A stretch of 64,000 nt of DNA from Prostheceraeus crozeri (Eukaryota > Platyhelminthes > Polycladida > Euryleptidae), in assembly GCA_907163375.1 (NCBI GenBank), contig CAJQUW010008947.1, positions 1 to 64,000 on the forward strand. Direction: 5' to 3'. The notes beneath the pieces were generated by a model. It did no database searches, had not been told where the DNA came from, and saw only the letters and a program-made list of their open reading frames with translations. Of the stretch, positions 9,201 to 15,859 are shown piece after piece; positions within the stretch are counted from its first letter, which is position 1; every line of letters begins with the position of its first letter. Made by a program: the position numbers and the translations under genes.

Positions 9201-10114
9201 ATGTTGTTACTATCACAACCTTCAAAGTCTAGTTCATCCTCCCACTGTCTATAGCTATAGGTATGATTTCGATTCGCGTTGATATCATTATAGTGAAAGA
9301 TGGATAGGACTGCATATTTGAAACACTGTGATTTACAATCGACATTGATGACAGCTTTCTTATTATACAACGTTTTTGGTAGTTTAAATGTGCCTCGAGC
9401 TGCATGACTTTCTAATAGGGAAATTTTGAATATGGCTGAGTCCACACCATCAAAAATGAGAGCGCTGTCGCGTTCATTGAATTTATCTACATTTGATTTT
9501 AAACATTGAATGTGAAAATTTAGCCAAGACTCGCAGTCTACAACTTCGGTTGCGGAAGAGGAAGGAACATGAAACTGTATTCTCTCCGTCACTTGACCCG
9601 TTTGAAAATCTATCTTAATATATTTTAGTTTGAGGTAGATGAGCGCCTTCATTCTAAAATTGTCTAAATTGTTGAAGAGCGCTTCGATAATGTTAGAATT
9701 TTGAAGGAGCCACTCAGGAAAATCTACTATTTGAGTATTGGACTCCATGCAGTAGTCGCGTACTAAATTATTATGTGAAACATTAATGAGGGAGATGGTA
9801 GAGGTACCGTTGGTGTAGTGATCATTTGCATGCGTGTGTTGAAGTCTGTGCGAAGATCGCTGAAAGTGACTATCAAAAGAAAGAGGGCACAAATCGCAAG
9901 GAAAGGAGATGTCATCGTCAGAATCAACTTCACCTCCGGAGATTGACGCCGCTTTGCGTTGACACAAACGTTGTTTGATGTGTCGAAGGAGACTGTGCTT
10001 CCTTGTAAACATATGTCCGCAGTCGGCACATTCCCACTCGTTGCCTTGCCGCGAGAGTCCTGAGCTGGAACTCACATCACCTGAAAGAGAAATCATTCTT
10101 TCATCTCTGTTCAA
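6296..10114 (-). CDS. Protein-primed family B DNA polymerase with C2H2 zinc fingers
   Basis: 1272 codons, looks whole. It copies the element's genome from a protein-primed origin. Domain order: two C2H2 fingers near residues 28-50 and 72-95 (CADCGHMF.., CDLCPLSF..); a second Cys/His site (CDRCIRSF) near 385; exonuclease motif I YADIECY with D439; a CPKCHKTF plus DHDHITGKFRNALC zinc site at about 520-555, resembling recombination endonuclease VII; exonuclease II HNFKGYDSH; exonuclease III YLELDVILLADVF; polymerase motif A YYDQNNLYG with D824; motif B KNNSLFGKT (K996); motif C GDTDS at 1094-1098. All catalytic aspartates are present. The C-terminus is basic. The start is the first ATG after a TATATAAGC promoter 260 bases upstream. 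Typical for the polymerase of invertebrate Polintons. Confidence 0.93.
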   Translation of the reverse strand: MNRDERMISLSGDVSSSSGLSRQGNEWECADCGHMFTRKHSLLRHIKQRLCQRKAASISGGEVDSDDDISFPCDLCPLSFDSHFQRSSHRLQHTHANDHYTNGTSTISLINVSHNNLVRDYCMESNTQIVDFPEWLLQNSNIIEALFNNLDNFRMKALIYLKLKYIKIDFQTGQVTERIQFHVPSSSATEVVDCESWLNFHIQCLKSNVDKFNERDSALIFDGVDSAIFKISLLESHAARGTFKLPKTLYNKKAVINVDCKSQCFKYAVLSIFHYNDINANRNHTYSYRQWEDELDFEGCDSNNMKIKDVETFEKHNQIKIVVHVWEKGLKGARYNSRSTCYERVVNLLLVKQDDSEEWHYCGIPKISRLYTHLGHSKRGEHFVCDRCIRSFWSKDKFETHYEWCKRGKLQIERMPKDKIFSHRDNGDELSPLRVIYADIECYIDDIIHKPAAISCYEVWHDHFRNRQNKMHTWQGEDCISKFLEFLDKAAEFQQSYDSQLQRKSLHMSDEDKQKFESCTSCPKCHKTFDDDKIKKVRDHDHITGKFRNALCSKCNFSLRLRRRVLPVIFHNFKGYDSHMLIKGGLSQMKSWQFNVIAQTREKFMAMTAKVPVDKTKENKTVFFEIKFLDSFQFMSASLASLVRNLKFLPHSQTLKKHYPNLTDEIITRKGVFPYAYFSSMSKLNETTLPSIDKFKNDLTGEDCPVEDYEHAQEAWLKFNCKTFGDYMIAYLELDVILLADVFQEFRRVALEEDKLDPVHFVSLPAMSFKSAFKMTGETIHLLQDPEMYNIFERGIRGGLTFVNKHHIKSETVGDDHIHLKYYDQNNLYGSSLSKPLPHSEFSWLNQNELEYYSNPSNILNIPDEGDWGYYFEVDLIYPNSIKNKTADFPLAPESGEVTEDMFSPFMSQFHNNLTECGQPRYKPCRKLLLTQYDKKNYLVHFCILKFYLEMGMLLKSVHRIIKFRQKAFLKPYIDSNSQKRALAQNNFEKDFYKYKNNSLFGKTMEDVRKRMNYKLVVDEQKYHKLTSSPLFIDRDIIDEDLVGVKMIKSEVELCKPIYIGQAVLDYSKLEMYQLFYKILKPCPLVKEVRLLGGDTDSFFLGITTQKDLNFNEVGKSLEKYFDTSNYNPTHPLYSIQNKAKLGCFKDETAGKEIDEMILLRPKMYSMKLKECADSIKRAKGISKSIVHKMKHRSYKKAYKNKTITFVNMTILKSQVHTVKTYTFKKRALSAWKDKRCWIGHNTSLPHGHPDTNIPPPKRIKLTLPHSGDVLT

Positions 10115-10373
10115 GCCTCAGTGTAGTGTTACAACCTACCTTGACTCAATAACTCTAAACTTTCCTCGAGAAGAGAGGGCGTTGGTGATGAAGTTGATGC
10201 CTGAAATTGAGGAAGATGCTATTAGTCACACGTTTGAGGGAGATGAGAGAGGAAATCTTTAACTTACCATTTTAATGAAATATGATCAGACAGAATAATA
10301 GTCAAAGAGAGAGATCGTGCGTTCGTCACTTGTATGATTCACAGATTAAATGAAATGACCTGAATGTCACATT

Positions 10374-10422
10374 GCTTATATACTTTCATTCTCTTCATTC
10401 ATTGGATGTTCATTCTGATTGG
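10374..10422 (-). promoter_or_regulatory. TATA promoter with two CCAAT boxes for the polymerase gene
   Basis: On the minus strand TATATAAGC (10382-10374) is preceded by CCAAT at 10405-10401 and 10422-10418. The same nine-base TATA motif stands before the small gene at 11887-12141. The same gap (10115-10495) must also contain the promoter of the plus-strand gene at 10496; a GTATACTTAAG lies near 10431. Confidence 0.55.
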
Positions 10423-10495
10423 CTGCTTGTGTATACTTAAGAATTAGAAAAATGTTAAAGTTATCATTATTCAAAGTCAGCATTTCAAAGACAAC

Positions 10496-10891
10496 ATGAC
10501 AAGTCCTCCAACAACACCAAATACCGCATTGGAGTTCTCCTCTCCATGTACATCAGCAAAGGTGCTCGTTACACCAAATGCACCAAGAAAGGCGAAGGTG
10601 GAGAAGACATACAATCTCGACAATATACGAAAGTTATCATTATTGGAGGACGATGAAGAGGAGTTGCCCGACCTAGCAGGCATACGGTGGAAATATTTAC
10701 AATATGATGCCGAAGGGGTGATGGAGATGACCAGCAAGTCGCACTTACATCAAATATGGGAGTGGTACACCCCTAACTCCCAACCGCGAACCGTGGCGGA
10801 GTGGGCGTACATTGAGAAGGTGAGGGACGCTGCAGAAGAACGTTTAAAGCAGCTCAACTGTTTTTGTGATCTATGTGAAGTCAGACTCTAG
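10496..10891 (+). CDS. Accessory protein of unknown function
   Basis: 131 residues, complete, diverging from the polymerase. Residues 1-40 are Ser/Thr/Pro-rich and look disordered (MTSPPTTPNTALEFSSPCTS). Residues 45-60 are an acidic run (LLEDDEEELPDL); the rest is Trp-rich and helical (RWKYLQYD, IWEWYTP, AEWAYIEKVRDAAEERLKQL), and the C-terminus LNCFCDLCEVRL carries three closely spaced cysteines that could bind metal. No family recognised. An AATAAA at 10931 closes the transcript. Its base composition is more GC-rich than the structural genes. The disordered-then-Cys layout is reminiscent of small virus early proteins, but that is only an impression. Confidence 0.55.
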   Translation: MTSPPTTPNTALEFSSPCTSAKVLVTPNAPRKAKVEKTYNLDNIRKLSLLEDDEEELPDLAGIRWKYLQYDAEGVMEMTSKSHLHQIWEWYTPNSQPRTVAEWAYIEKVRDAAEERLKQLNCFCDLCEVRL

Positions 10892-10998
10892 GACGATATT
10901 GACGATGAAGACCGTTTGAAATACATGCCATAATAAATGTTTATTTCGTATTATCTTTGCTTTCATACTGACTTACTTGAATGGGGTTTTAGTGAATA

Positions 10999-11393
10999 AT
11001 TTAACCATGTATACTTTTTCATTTGGAAATAGTAGCACGCTTAGTCTAACTTGTAAATCTTAAAACATTTCATATGGACGATGATGGTAGATGAAATAGT
11101 GTCAAATAAATTAAGATAGCTTACACTTCTGATACAGGGATAGCAATCGACTGCGATCCATGTGTAAAGAGCTTGTTAGACTACGGATGGGCTTAAGTGG
11201 ATGATTTAACCATGTATACTTTTTCATTTGGAAATAGTAGCACGCTTAGTCTAACTTGTAAATCTTAAAACATTTCATATGGCCGATGATGGTAGATGAA
11301 ATAGTGTTAAATAAAATTAAGATAGCTTACACTTCTGATACAGGGATAGCAATCGACTGCGATCCATGTGTAAAGAGCTTGTTAGACTACGGA
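10999..11393. repeat. Direct tandem duplication, 2 x 205 bp
   Basis: The stretch beginning ttaaccatgtatactttttc at 11001 recurs at 11206, an offset of 205 bp, with only scattered differences up to ctacgga at about 11187 and 11392. The unit ends with cagggatagcaatcgactgc, which appears a third time at 12234 just before a copy of the 137-143 bp repeat, so the accessory region is a mosaic of shared blocks. Confidence 0.85.
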
Positions 11394-11734
11394 AGAGAGA
11401 AGTGTGTTATGTTGCGTGTGGCGCGTGAGTGTCCTCCCATTTCATTCCATTCATCAATTCGTCTCATTGATAGAGACAGGTAGAACTCATGGTTCTCATA
11501 GCGTATGCAATGGAAAGTTTTAGGCAACCCTCGACAGTTGGCTAAATGTCGCCCTGGCGCGAATGCATACTACGTTGAGACAGAGGCAATCACTTGCAAA
11601 CATGACGCAGAGAGGTTTAACAAGATTGACCATTGCCGAATGTCCCTTGCGGTATACATAGCTACGGGTTTCACCGCCGCCCTTTACAGGAACGCCCGTC
11701 GAAAGGAAGTATTACACCGAACTTCATTTGCAAC
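11394..11734. other. Unassigned stretch in accessory region
   Basis: A plus-strand frame runs here from 11505 into the following repeat (MQWKVLGNPRQLAKCRPG start). The part before the repeat has ordinary protein-like composition, but no family is recognised and no promoter is clear, so I do not call it a gene. Confidence 0.3.
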
Positions 11735-11871
11735 GTTCAAGTTGACTGATAGCAGATTCAACTTAATGATAGTATTCGCCAGCCCGAAGACTGCCCAGGG
11801 CAAACCGCGAGGAGGTTCTATCATGTCTTGCCCCATGGTGGCCCTTAAGAGAGCCGATGGTTCGTTCTCGG
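11735..11871. repeat. 137-143 bp dispersed repeat, copy 1 of 3
   Basis: Starts gttcaagttgactgatagca and ends gatggttcgttctcgg. The other copies are at 12258 and 12734. All three lie immediately 3' of minus-strand small genes or between them, in the same orientation. Confidence 0.85.
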
Positions 11872-11886
11872 TGACAATTAAGTTGA

Positions 11887-12141
11887 CTATCGGCTTGAAT
11901 AGTCAATAGGTATGACAGCTAGGTTGTCATAGACCCTATACCGCCGAGGTCGTACTGGTGCATCTGGCACCTTTCGGATGCGGGTGGTTTTAGGAGTCCA
12001 CACCTCATCCGTCCAAATGATCTTCTTGATCTTCAACTTCTTCTCATCCTCTTCATCCCACTCGTCGAGGATCATGAAGTTGGGAATGCCGTTGTCTTCA
12101 TCGGTGAAGACGGGAATGTTGTCGGCAGATGTCGCTTCCAT
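11887..12141 (-). CDS. Small acidic-then-basic accessory protein
   Basis: 84 residues. Residues 1-33 are acidic (TDEDNG, DEWDEEDEKK), followed by a basic half (LKIKKIIWTDEVWTPKTTRIRKV, RPRRYRVYD). No family recognised. Supporting evidence that it is real is a TATATAAGC on the minus strand at 12189-12181, about 40 bases before the ATG and identical to the polymerase promoter motif. The C-terminus ends beside repeat copy 1. Confidence 0.45.
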   Translation of the reverse strand: MEATSADNIPVFTDEDNGIPNFMILDEWDEEDEKKLKIKKIIWTDEVWTPKTTRIRKVPDAPVRPRRYRVYDNLAVIPIDYSSR

Positions 12142-12180
12142 CGTGACTTCAAATTGAATGAGAAGCGCTACAATCTTCTG

Positions 12181-12189
12181 GCTTATATA
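12181..12189 (-). promoter_or_regulatory. TATATAAGC box for the gene at 11887-12141
   Basis: Reads TATATAAGC on the minus strand about 40 bases upstream of the ATG at 12141. The same nine bases occur before the polymerase gene. Confidence 0.5.
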
Positions 12190-12257
12190 GGGTTTTCAAC
12201 AATGAATTGCTCAACAGCGAATCAGAATGCTTCAGGGATAGCAATCGACTGCATAAT

Positions 12258-12400
12258 GTTCAAGTTGACTGATAGCAGATTCAACTTAATGATAGTATTC
12301 GCCAGTCCGAAGACTGCCCAGGGCAAACCGCGAGGAGGTTCTATCATGTCTTGCCCCATGGTGGCCCTTAAGAGAGCCGATGGTTCGTTCTCGGGAGTAA
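12258..12400. repeat. 137-143 bp dispersed repeat, copy 2 of 3
   Basis: Nearly identical to copies 1 and 3; preceded by the 20-base block cagggatagcaatcgactgc that also closes each 205-bp unit at 11 kb. Confidence 0.85.
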
Positions 12401-12407
12401 CGTCATC

Positions 12408-12674
12408 TTACACCCTACCAATTCTGCTGAGAGAGTCTTTGACTCTCTCTTTGGTAGCACTGTCGACTTCCACACTAGCTGGCACATGGCTAAAAAGTGG
12501 AATGTAGCGCCATTCCGTTGGATTGACAGCAGTTGCTGTCATCGGATTGCCAATCCGAGCAAGATTATTAAAAACTCTGTCTTGCTCCTCTAGCCTGACA
12601 AACTCCTCAAATAAATTTCGCGGCCTTAACTGCGGTCCGCGAGGAGAGCTGACTTGACTGTTCGGCGTCTGCAT
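12408..12674 (-). CDS. Small accessory protein, unknown
   Basis: 88 residues: a Pro/Ser-rich start (MQTPNSQVSSPRGPQLRPRN), a helical acidic middle (LFEEFVRLEEQDRVFNNLAR) and a C-terminal helix (ATKERVKDSLSRIG). No family recognised. A TATATAAAC box on the minus strand (12713-12705) stands about 35 bases before the ATG, as for its neighbours. It is flanked on both sides by copies of the 137-143 bp repeat, so gene plus repeat may be a duplicating cassette. Confidence 0.45.
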   Translation of the reverse strand: MQTPNSQVSSPRGPQLRPRNLFEEFVRLEEQDRVFNNLARIGNPMTATAVNPTEWRYIPLFSHVPASVEVDSATKERVKDSLSRIGRV

Positions 12675-12704
12675 GATTGAAATGAAATGAAATGAGAGGC
12701 AGTG

Positions 12705-12713
12705 GTTTATATA
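12705..12713 (-). promoter_or_regulatory. TATATAAAC box for the gene at 12408-12674
   Basis: TATA box on minus within a GC-rich flank, about 35 bases before the start codon. Third occurrence of TATATAA in this accessory region. Confidence 0.45.
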
Positions 12714-12733
12714 CCCCTCTAACGCGACGCAAC

Positions 12734-12876
12734 GTTCAAGTTGACTGATAGCAGATTCAACTTAATGATAGTATTCGCCAGTCCGAAGACTGCCCAGGGC
12801 AAACCGCGTGGAGGTTCTATCATGTCTTGCCCCTAGGTGGCCCTTAAGAGAGCCGATGGTTCGTTCTCGGGAGTAA
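12734..12876. repeat. 137-143 bp dispersed repeat, copy 3 of 3
   Basis: Same start and end as copies 1 and 2, with a few substitutions. Followed by about 90 bases without a recognisable feature before the coiled-coil gene. Confidence 0.85.
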
Positions 12877-12970
12877 ATTGATGGGGTGGTGAAGGCAGGC
12901 AAAGATCTGCAATGAAAATGATATGTATTAGAATAGGATATACTATCTTTTTTGCTTTTCACTTACCAAG

Positions 12971-13474
12971 TTAGTCATCCTTAGGCAGTCTCGCGGGCTT
13001 CCTGATTGAAAATTTGTGCAGATGCCCGCGCATTCTTAGTGTGGCGTGGAGGCATTTCTTGCTCGGATGTCCATGATAGCATACAATGCTTTCGTCCAGG
13101 CTTTTATTGACGAGGACTTCGCCGGCCAGATGGTTATCCCGAATAGGGATGTGGAACTCAAACAAACGATCCTCATTCACACGTTCCCACTCATCCCTCA
13201 TGCGCTCCAACTTCTCACACGCCTGCCTCTCATCACCCCGCCGAGCCACAGTCCTCTCCAACTCAACATTCTTCGCTCTCAACACACTCATCTCCTTCAT
13301 CATCTCCTCAAACTTCGCTTCTGCCTCTCCCATTCTCCTCTCCGCAGCACTCGCCCTCTTCTCACACTCATCATTCTTGTCTTCCAACACTCGCACATTC
13401 TCCTTCAACTCTTTCACAACACGCCTCATACGGATATTCTCATCTGCCACCTCCTTACATTTCACCTCCTTCAT
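12971..13474 (-). CDS. Coiled-coil accessory protein
   Basis: About 167 residues from the ATG at 13474. Residues 1-105 are a nearly unbroken heptad coiled coil rich in Glu, Lys and Arg (MRRVVKELKENVRVLEDKND, AAERRMGEAEAKFEEMMKEM). The last 55 residues are different: HIPIRDNHLAGEVLVNKSLD, then a His/Cys-containing basic end (CYHGHPSKKCLHATLRMRGH). No family recognised. Its start lies about 30 bases from the stop of the zinc-finger gene at 13505, same strand, so the two are probably one transcription unit. The antisense frames here are low-complexity shadows. Confidence 0.5.
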   Translation of the reverse strand: MKEVKCKEVADENIRMRRVVKELKENVRVLEDKNDECEKRASAAERRMGEAEAKFEEMMKEMSVLRAKNVELERTVARRGDERQACEKLERMRDEWERVNEDRLFEFHIPIRDNHLAGEVLVNKSLDESIVCYHGHPSKKCLHATLRMRGHLHKFSIRKPARLPKDD

Positions 13475-13504
13475 TTTCAGCTCACTCAACTCACTCAACG
13501 TTCT

Positions 13505-14197
13505 CTAATTCACCTTCTTCAAACTTTCGTAGCGATCTACCAACAAAGCATGTGCCGCTTGCTGCGACACATGCTTCTTTTCCATGTCCTCATCCCACCG
13601 CGCCGACTGCTTCCGTACCCCACCACCCTTCACTATTGGGGAAGATGAGCTCTTCGGGGGGTCGGTGATGACGATGTCTGACACCTCCGATGACGAAGAG
13701 CTCAACTTCCTCACACACTTCCTCACTCGCTCCCTATCCAAATCCACATCATCCTCATCATCACTCTCAAACACTCTCTTCCGCCACTTGTCAGCCTTCA
13801 AACCGGCCACAGCATTCTCTACCTCATTCTCCACAGCATTCCCACTAGCATTCTCCACAGCATTCCCACTAGCATTCTCAACAACATTCCCACTAGCATT
13901 CTCAACAACATTCTTGGCCTCTTTCTCCAACATTCGCTCCTTCTCAGCATTCATCAACTCCACAAATCTCAAATCGGTCACCAACCCTCCTGTACACTCA
14001 CCATGCCTCCGATAAAACTCGGCCTCCTGCCCAACAACCAACAGCACCCTGCACTTCACACAGGCAACCCTATTCAGGATAACCATGTGGTCGGCCCCTG
14101 CCTTCCTTATGTGGTCCCTGAGACCGTCTCGGCGGTTGATTCGACCGCATACGCACATTTTAATGTGAAACTTCTTATTTCTATCGTTGTTCACCAT
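13505..14197 (-). CDS. Zinc-finger protein with octapeptide repeats
   Basis: 230 residues. The N-terminal 70 residues hold two candidate zinc sites: CVCGRINRRDGLRDHIRKAG and CVKCRVLLVVGQEAEFYRRH ending in GEC. Residues 95-125 consist of four tandem copies of an eight-residue unit like NVVENASG (24-bp DNA repeat). The remainder is acidic and Ser-rich (ESDDEDDVD, LSSSSSEVSD), disordered in look, with a short C-terminal helix. No family recognised; the layout suggests a nucleic-acid-binding or regulatory early protein. No clear TATA box upstream; the ATG at 14197 is the first in frame. It precedes the coiled-coil gene on the same strand. Confidence 0.5.
   Translation of the reverse strand: MVNNDRNKKFHIKMCVCGRINRRDGLRDHIRKAGADHMVILNRVACVKCRVLLVVGQEAEFYRRHGECTGGLVTDLRFVELMNAEKERMLEKEAKNVVENASGNVVENASGNAVENASGNAVENEVENAVAGLKADKWRKRVFESDDEDDVDLDRERVRKCVRKLSSSSSEVSDIVITDPPKSSSSPIVKGGGVRKQSARWDEDMEKKHVSQQAAHALLVDRYESLKKVN
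13820..13915. repeat. 24-bp in-frame tandem repeat (about 4 units)
   Basis: Units like gcattcccactagcattctc on plus, encoding the minus-strand octapeptide NVVENASG in the zinc-finger gene. In-frame repeats of this kind change copy number by slippage. Confidence 0.8.
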
Positions 14198-14293
14198 TTT
14201 TGCTGTCAGTACTCAGATTTCTCGTTAACTGTAAGATAATGAAATTAGTATAAGTTTTGAATCATGTAGTACAGTCATATTCCTAAAGCATTA

Positions 14294-15212
14294 CACTTAG
14301 TCAGGAATGATAGATGTGAGTGTAGTGAGTGGCACTCGATCCCGTCGACAGCCCGAAGGCCTTGTACCGATCACTAGGGAAGTGAGAGATCTTCCCCGAT
14401 ACCCGCTCTTTACAGCTAAAGACATCATTGTCACTGCCCCGAAGTGGTAACAGGAACGCCGAGTCAAAGGTAGTGATCAGTAGCTGGGATCTAACCCCTC
14501 AAAGCTGCCTTAGACTTAGTTAAATTTCAAATCTGATAGCAGATTTGAATGTAGTATACAGCCTAGAACATAATATCATCATTCAACATTCAACTTAGTC
14601 AACATTCAACATAATATCAACACTTAGTGAGGAATGATAGATGTGAGTGTAGTGAGTGGCACTCGATCCCGTCGACAGCCCGAAGGCCTTGTACCGATCA
14701 CTAGGGAAGTGAGAGATCTTCCCCGATACCCGCTCTTTACAGCTAAAGACATCATTGTCACTGCCCCGAAGTGGTAACAGCAACGCTGAGTCAAAGGTAG
14801 TGATCAGTAGCTGGGATCTAACCCCTCAAAGCTGCCTTAGACTTAGTTAAATTTCAAATCTGATAGCAGATTTGAATGTAGTATACAGCCTAGAACATAA
14901 TATCATCATTCAACATTCAACTTAGTCAACATTCAACATAATATCAACACTTAGTGAGGAATGATAGATGTGAGTGTAGTGAGTGGCACTCGATCCCGTC
15001 GACAGCCCGAAGGCCTTGTACTGATCACTAGGGAAGTGAGAGATCTTCCCCGATACCCGCTCTTTACAGCTGAAGACATCATTGTCACTGCCCCGAAGTG
15101 GTAACAGGAACGCCGAGTCAAAGGTAGTGATCAGTAGCTGGGATCTAACCCCTCAAAGCTGCCTTAGACTTAGTTAAATTTCAAATCTGATGGCAGATTT
15201 GAACTCAGGATA
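14294..15212. repeat. Tandem array 3 x 327 bp, hairpin-rich
   Basis: ggaatgatagatgtgag occurs at 14304, 14631 and 14958, an exact 327-bp period; the third unit is nearly complete and copies differ at only a few bases. Each unit contains a run of small perfect stems: GAGTG/CACTC, GGGAAG/CTTCCC, CTTTA/TAAAG, CACT/AGTG, and TTCAAATCTG/CAGATTTGAA with the loop ATAG. No convincing protein frame and no clear Pol III boxes. Could be a subterminal repeat of the Polinton or an array of a structured transcript. Confidence 0.85.
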
Positions 15213-15480
15213 CTTGAAAACCTTAGTCTATATGTTAAAACTTTGAAAAAAGTGAAAATTAAGAATTTTTAAAAAATTCCGCATTTTACTACTCATACTA
15301 CTTTTAAAAAATTTTATCAGTAGTAAAGACACTATCAAACTCTATCATACAAACTTTGAAGTAGCAAGGTAGCTTGCCTACTTCAAAAGATAGAGTCCTT
15401 TGAAACACCCGATATCGGGAGCTCAGAGCGACGACCGTCGCTTACCTCGTCTTTCGATGAAGTGATCAGACTTACGTTGT
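15213..15480. other. AT-rich stretch, nothing recognised
   Basis: Contains a short imperfect palindrome (aatttttaaaaaattcc and ttttaaaaaattttatc) and no frame or signal I can support. Confidence 0.4.
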
Positions 15481-15486
15481 CGGGGG

Positions 15487-15497
15487 TTTATATATGC
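15487..15497 (+). promoter_or_regulatory. TATA box upstream of a 46-codon frame
   Basis: TTTATATATGC on plus, 18-28 bases before an ATG at 15515. This is a typical TATA box, but no transcript evidence is available. Confidence 0.35.
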
Positions 15498-15514
15498 TCG
15501 GAAGAAAACTTAAA

Positions 15515-15655
15515 ATGGCTCTATCTCCGAAAGTATTCATCGTAGCGACATTCGGTTTGTTGCAAACGATTCGTCTCATCATTCTTTACAATATGACACC
15601 TGAACCATTCTCATATGACCACGGGAAGTTGGTCCGTCAGCACATGTCCATGTAA
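15515..15655 (+). CDS. Possible 46-residue membrane micropeptide
   Basis: Short frame MALSPKVFIVATFGLLQTIR with a hydrophobic stretch over residues 7-24, ending LVRQHMSM. It is preceded at close range by a TATA box. No family recognised, and a frame this short can occur by chance, so confidence is low. Confidence 0.25.
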   Translation: MALSPKVFIVATFGLLQTIRLIILYNMTPEPFSYDHGKLVRQHMSM

Positions 15656-15730
15656 CATGCCACAAGTGAAAAAATTCCTAAGTGTGAGAGCTCCAGTGTG
15701 GTGAAAATTTTGAAAAATTTAAAACTTCCG

Positions 15731-15859
15731 AATTTCGACCTGGGAACGTCACCAAAACATTTTTCATCAAATTTCACTGACCTCCCCCCCTCCCCCCTCC
15801 CCCCCTCATTCAGAGAAATTTGATGAAAAATGTTTTGGTGACGGTCCCAGGTCGAAATT
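15731..15859. repeat. Inverted repeat with 45-bp arms around a C-run
   Basis: Left arm 15731-15775 (aatttcgacctggga...) is the near-perfect reverse complement of 15815-15859 (one-base difference at cgtc/cggtc); the spacer is a C-rich run. The right arm is also the first piece of the following 296-bp tandem array, so the array begins with one inverted unit. Confidence 0.85.

Larger units (their letters stand above)
1..15212. mobile_element. Polinton/adintovirus-type element (fossil), left end outside window
   Basis: Fossil of a large virus-like DNA element. Diagnostic parts in view are a double jelly-roll capsid protein, an adenain-like protease and a protein-primed family B DNA polymerase, the combination that defines Polintons (Mavericks) and adintoviruses. 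It also carries a TBP-like gene, two PC4-like genes, a duplicated conserved gene and an accessory region of small genes. The integrase and FtsK-type ATPase expected in the family are not seen and should lie to the left of position 1. The right boundary is uncertain: coding ends at 14197, and the hairpin-rich 327-bp array up to 15212 shares its terminal stem-loop theme with repeats inside the accessory region, so I place the end there. The repeats at 15.7-17.2 kb could also belong to it. Long open frames suggest a recent insertion; about two or three breaks are visible in total. Confidence 0.85.

Noticed and set aside
9975-10262. Plus-strand frame opposite the polymerase start
   Set aside because: Mostly antisense to the conserved zinc-finger region of the polymerase; no promoter or family. 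Treated as a shadow.
10115-10495. Extra upstream exon of the polymerase
   Set aside because: GT/AG-like strings exist in this gap, but the frame is already complete from 10114 and nothing requires splicing.
13046-14015. Three plus-strand frames opposite the coiled-coil and zinc-finger genes
   Set aside because: Extreme Ser/His/Leu/Phe bias is what antisense of Glu/Lys/Arg-rich coiled coil and Asn-Ala repeats gives; no signals.
14294-15212. CRISPR array or 5S/spliced-leader gene cluster
   Set aside because: Units are 327 bp without spacers, so not CRISPR. I found no Pol III boxes, Sm site or conserved splice leader, so an RNA gene is not claimed.
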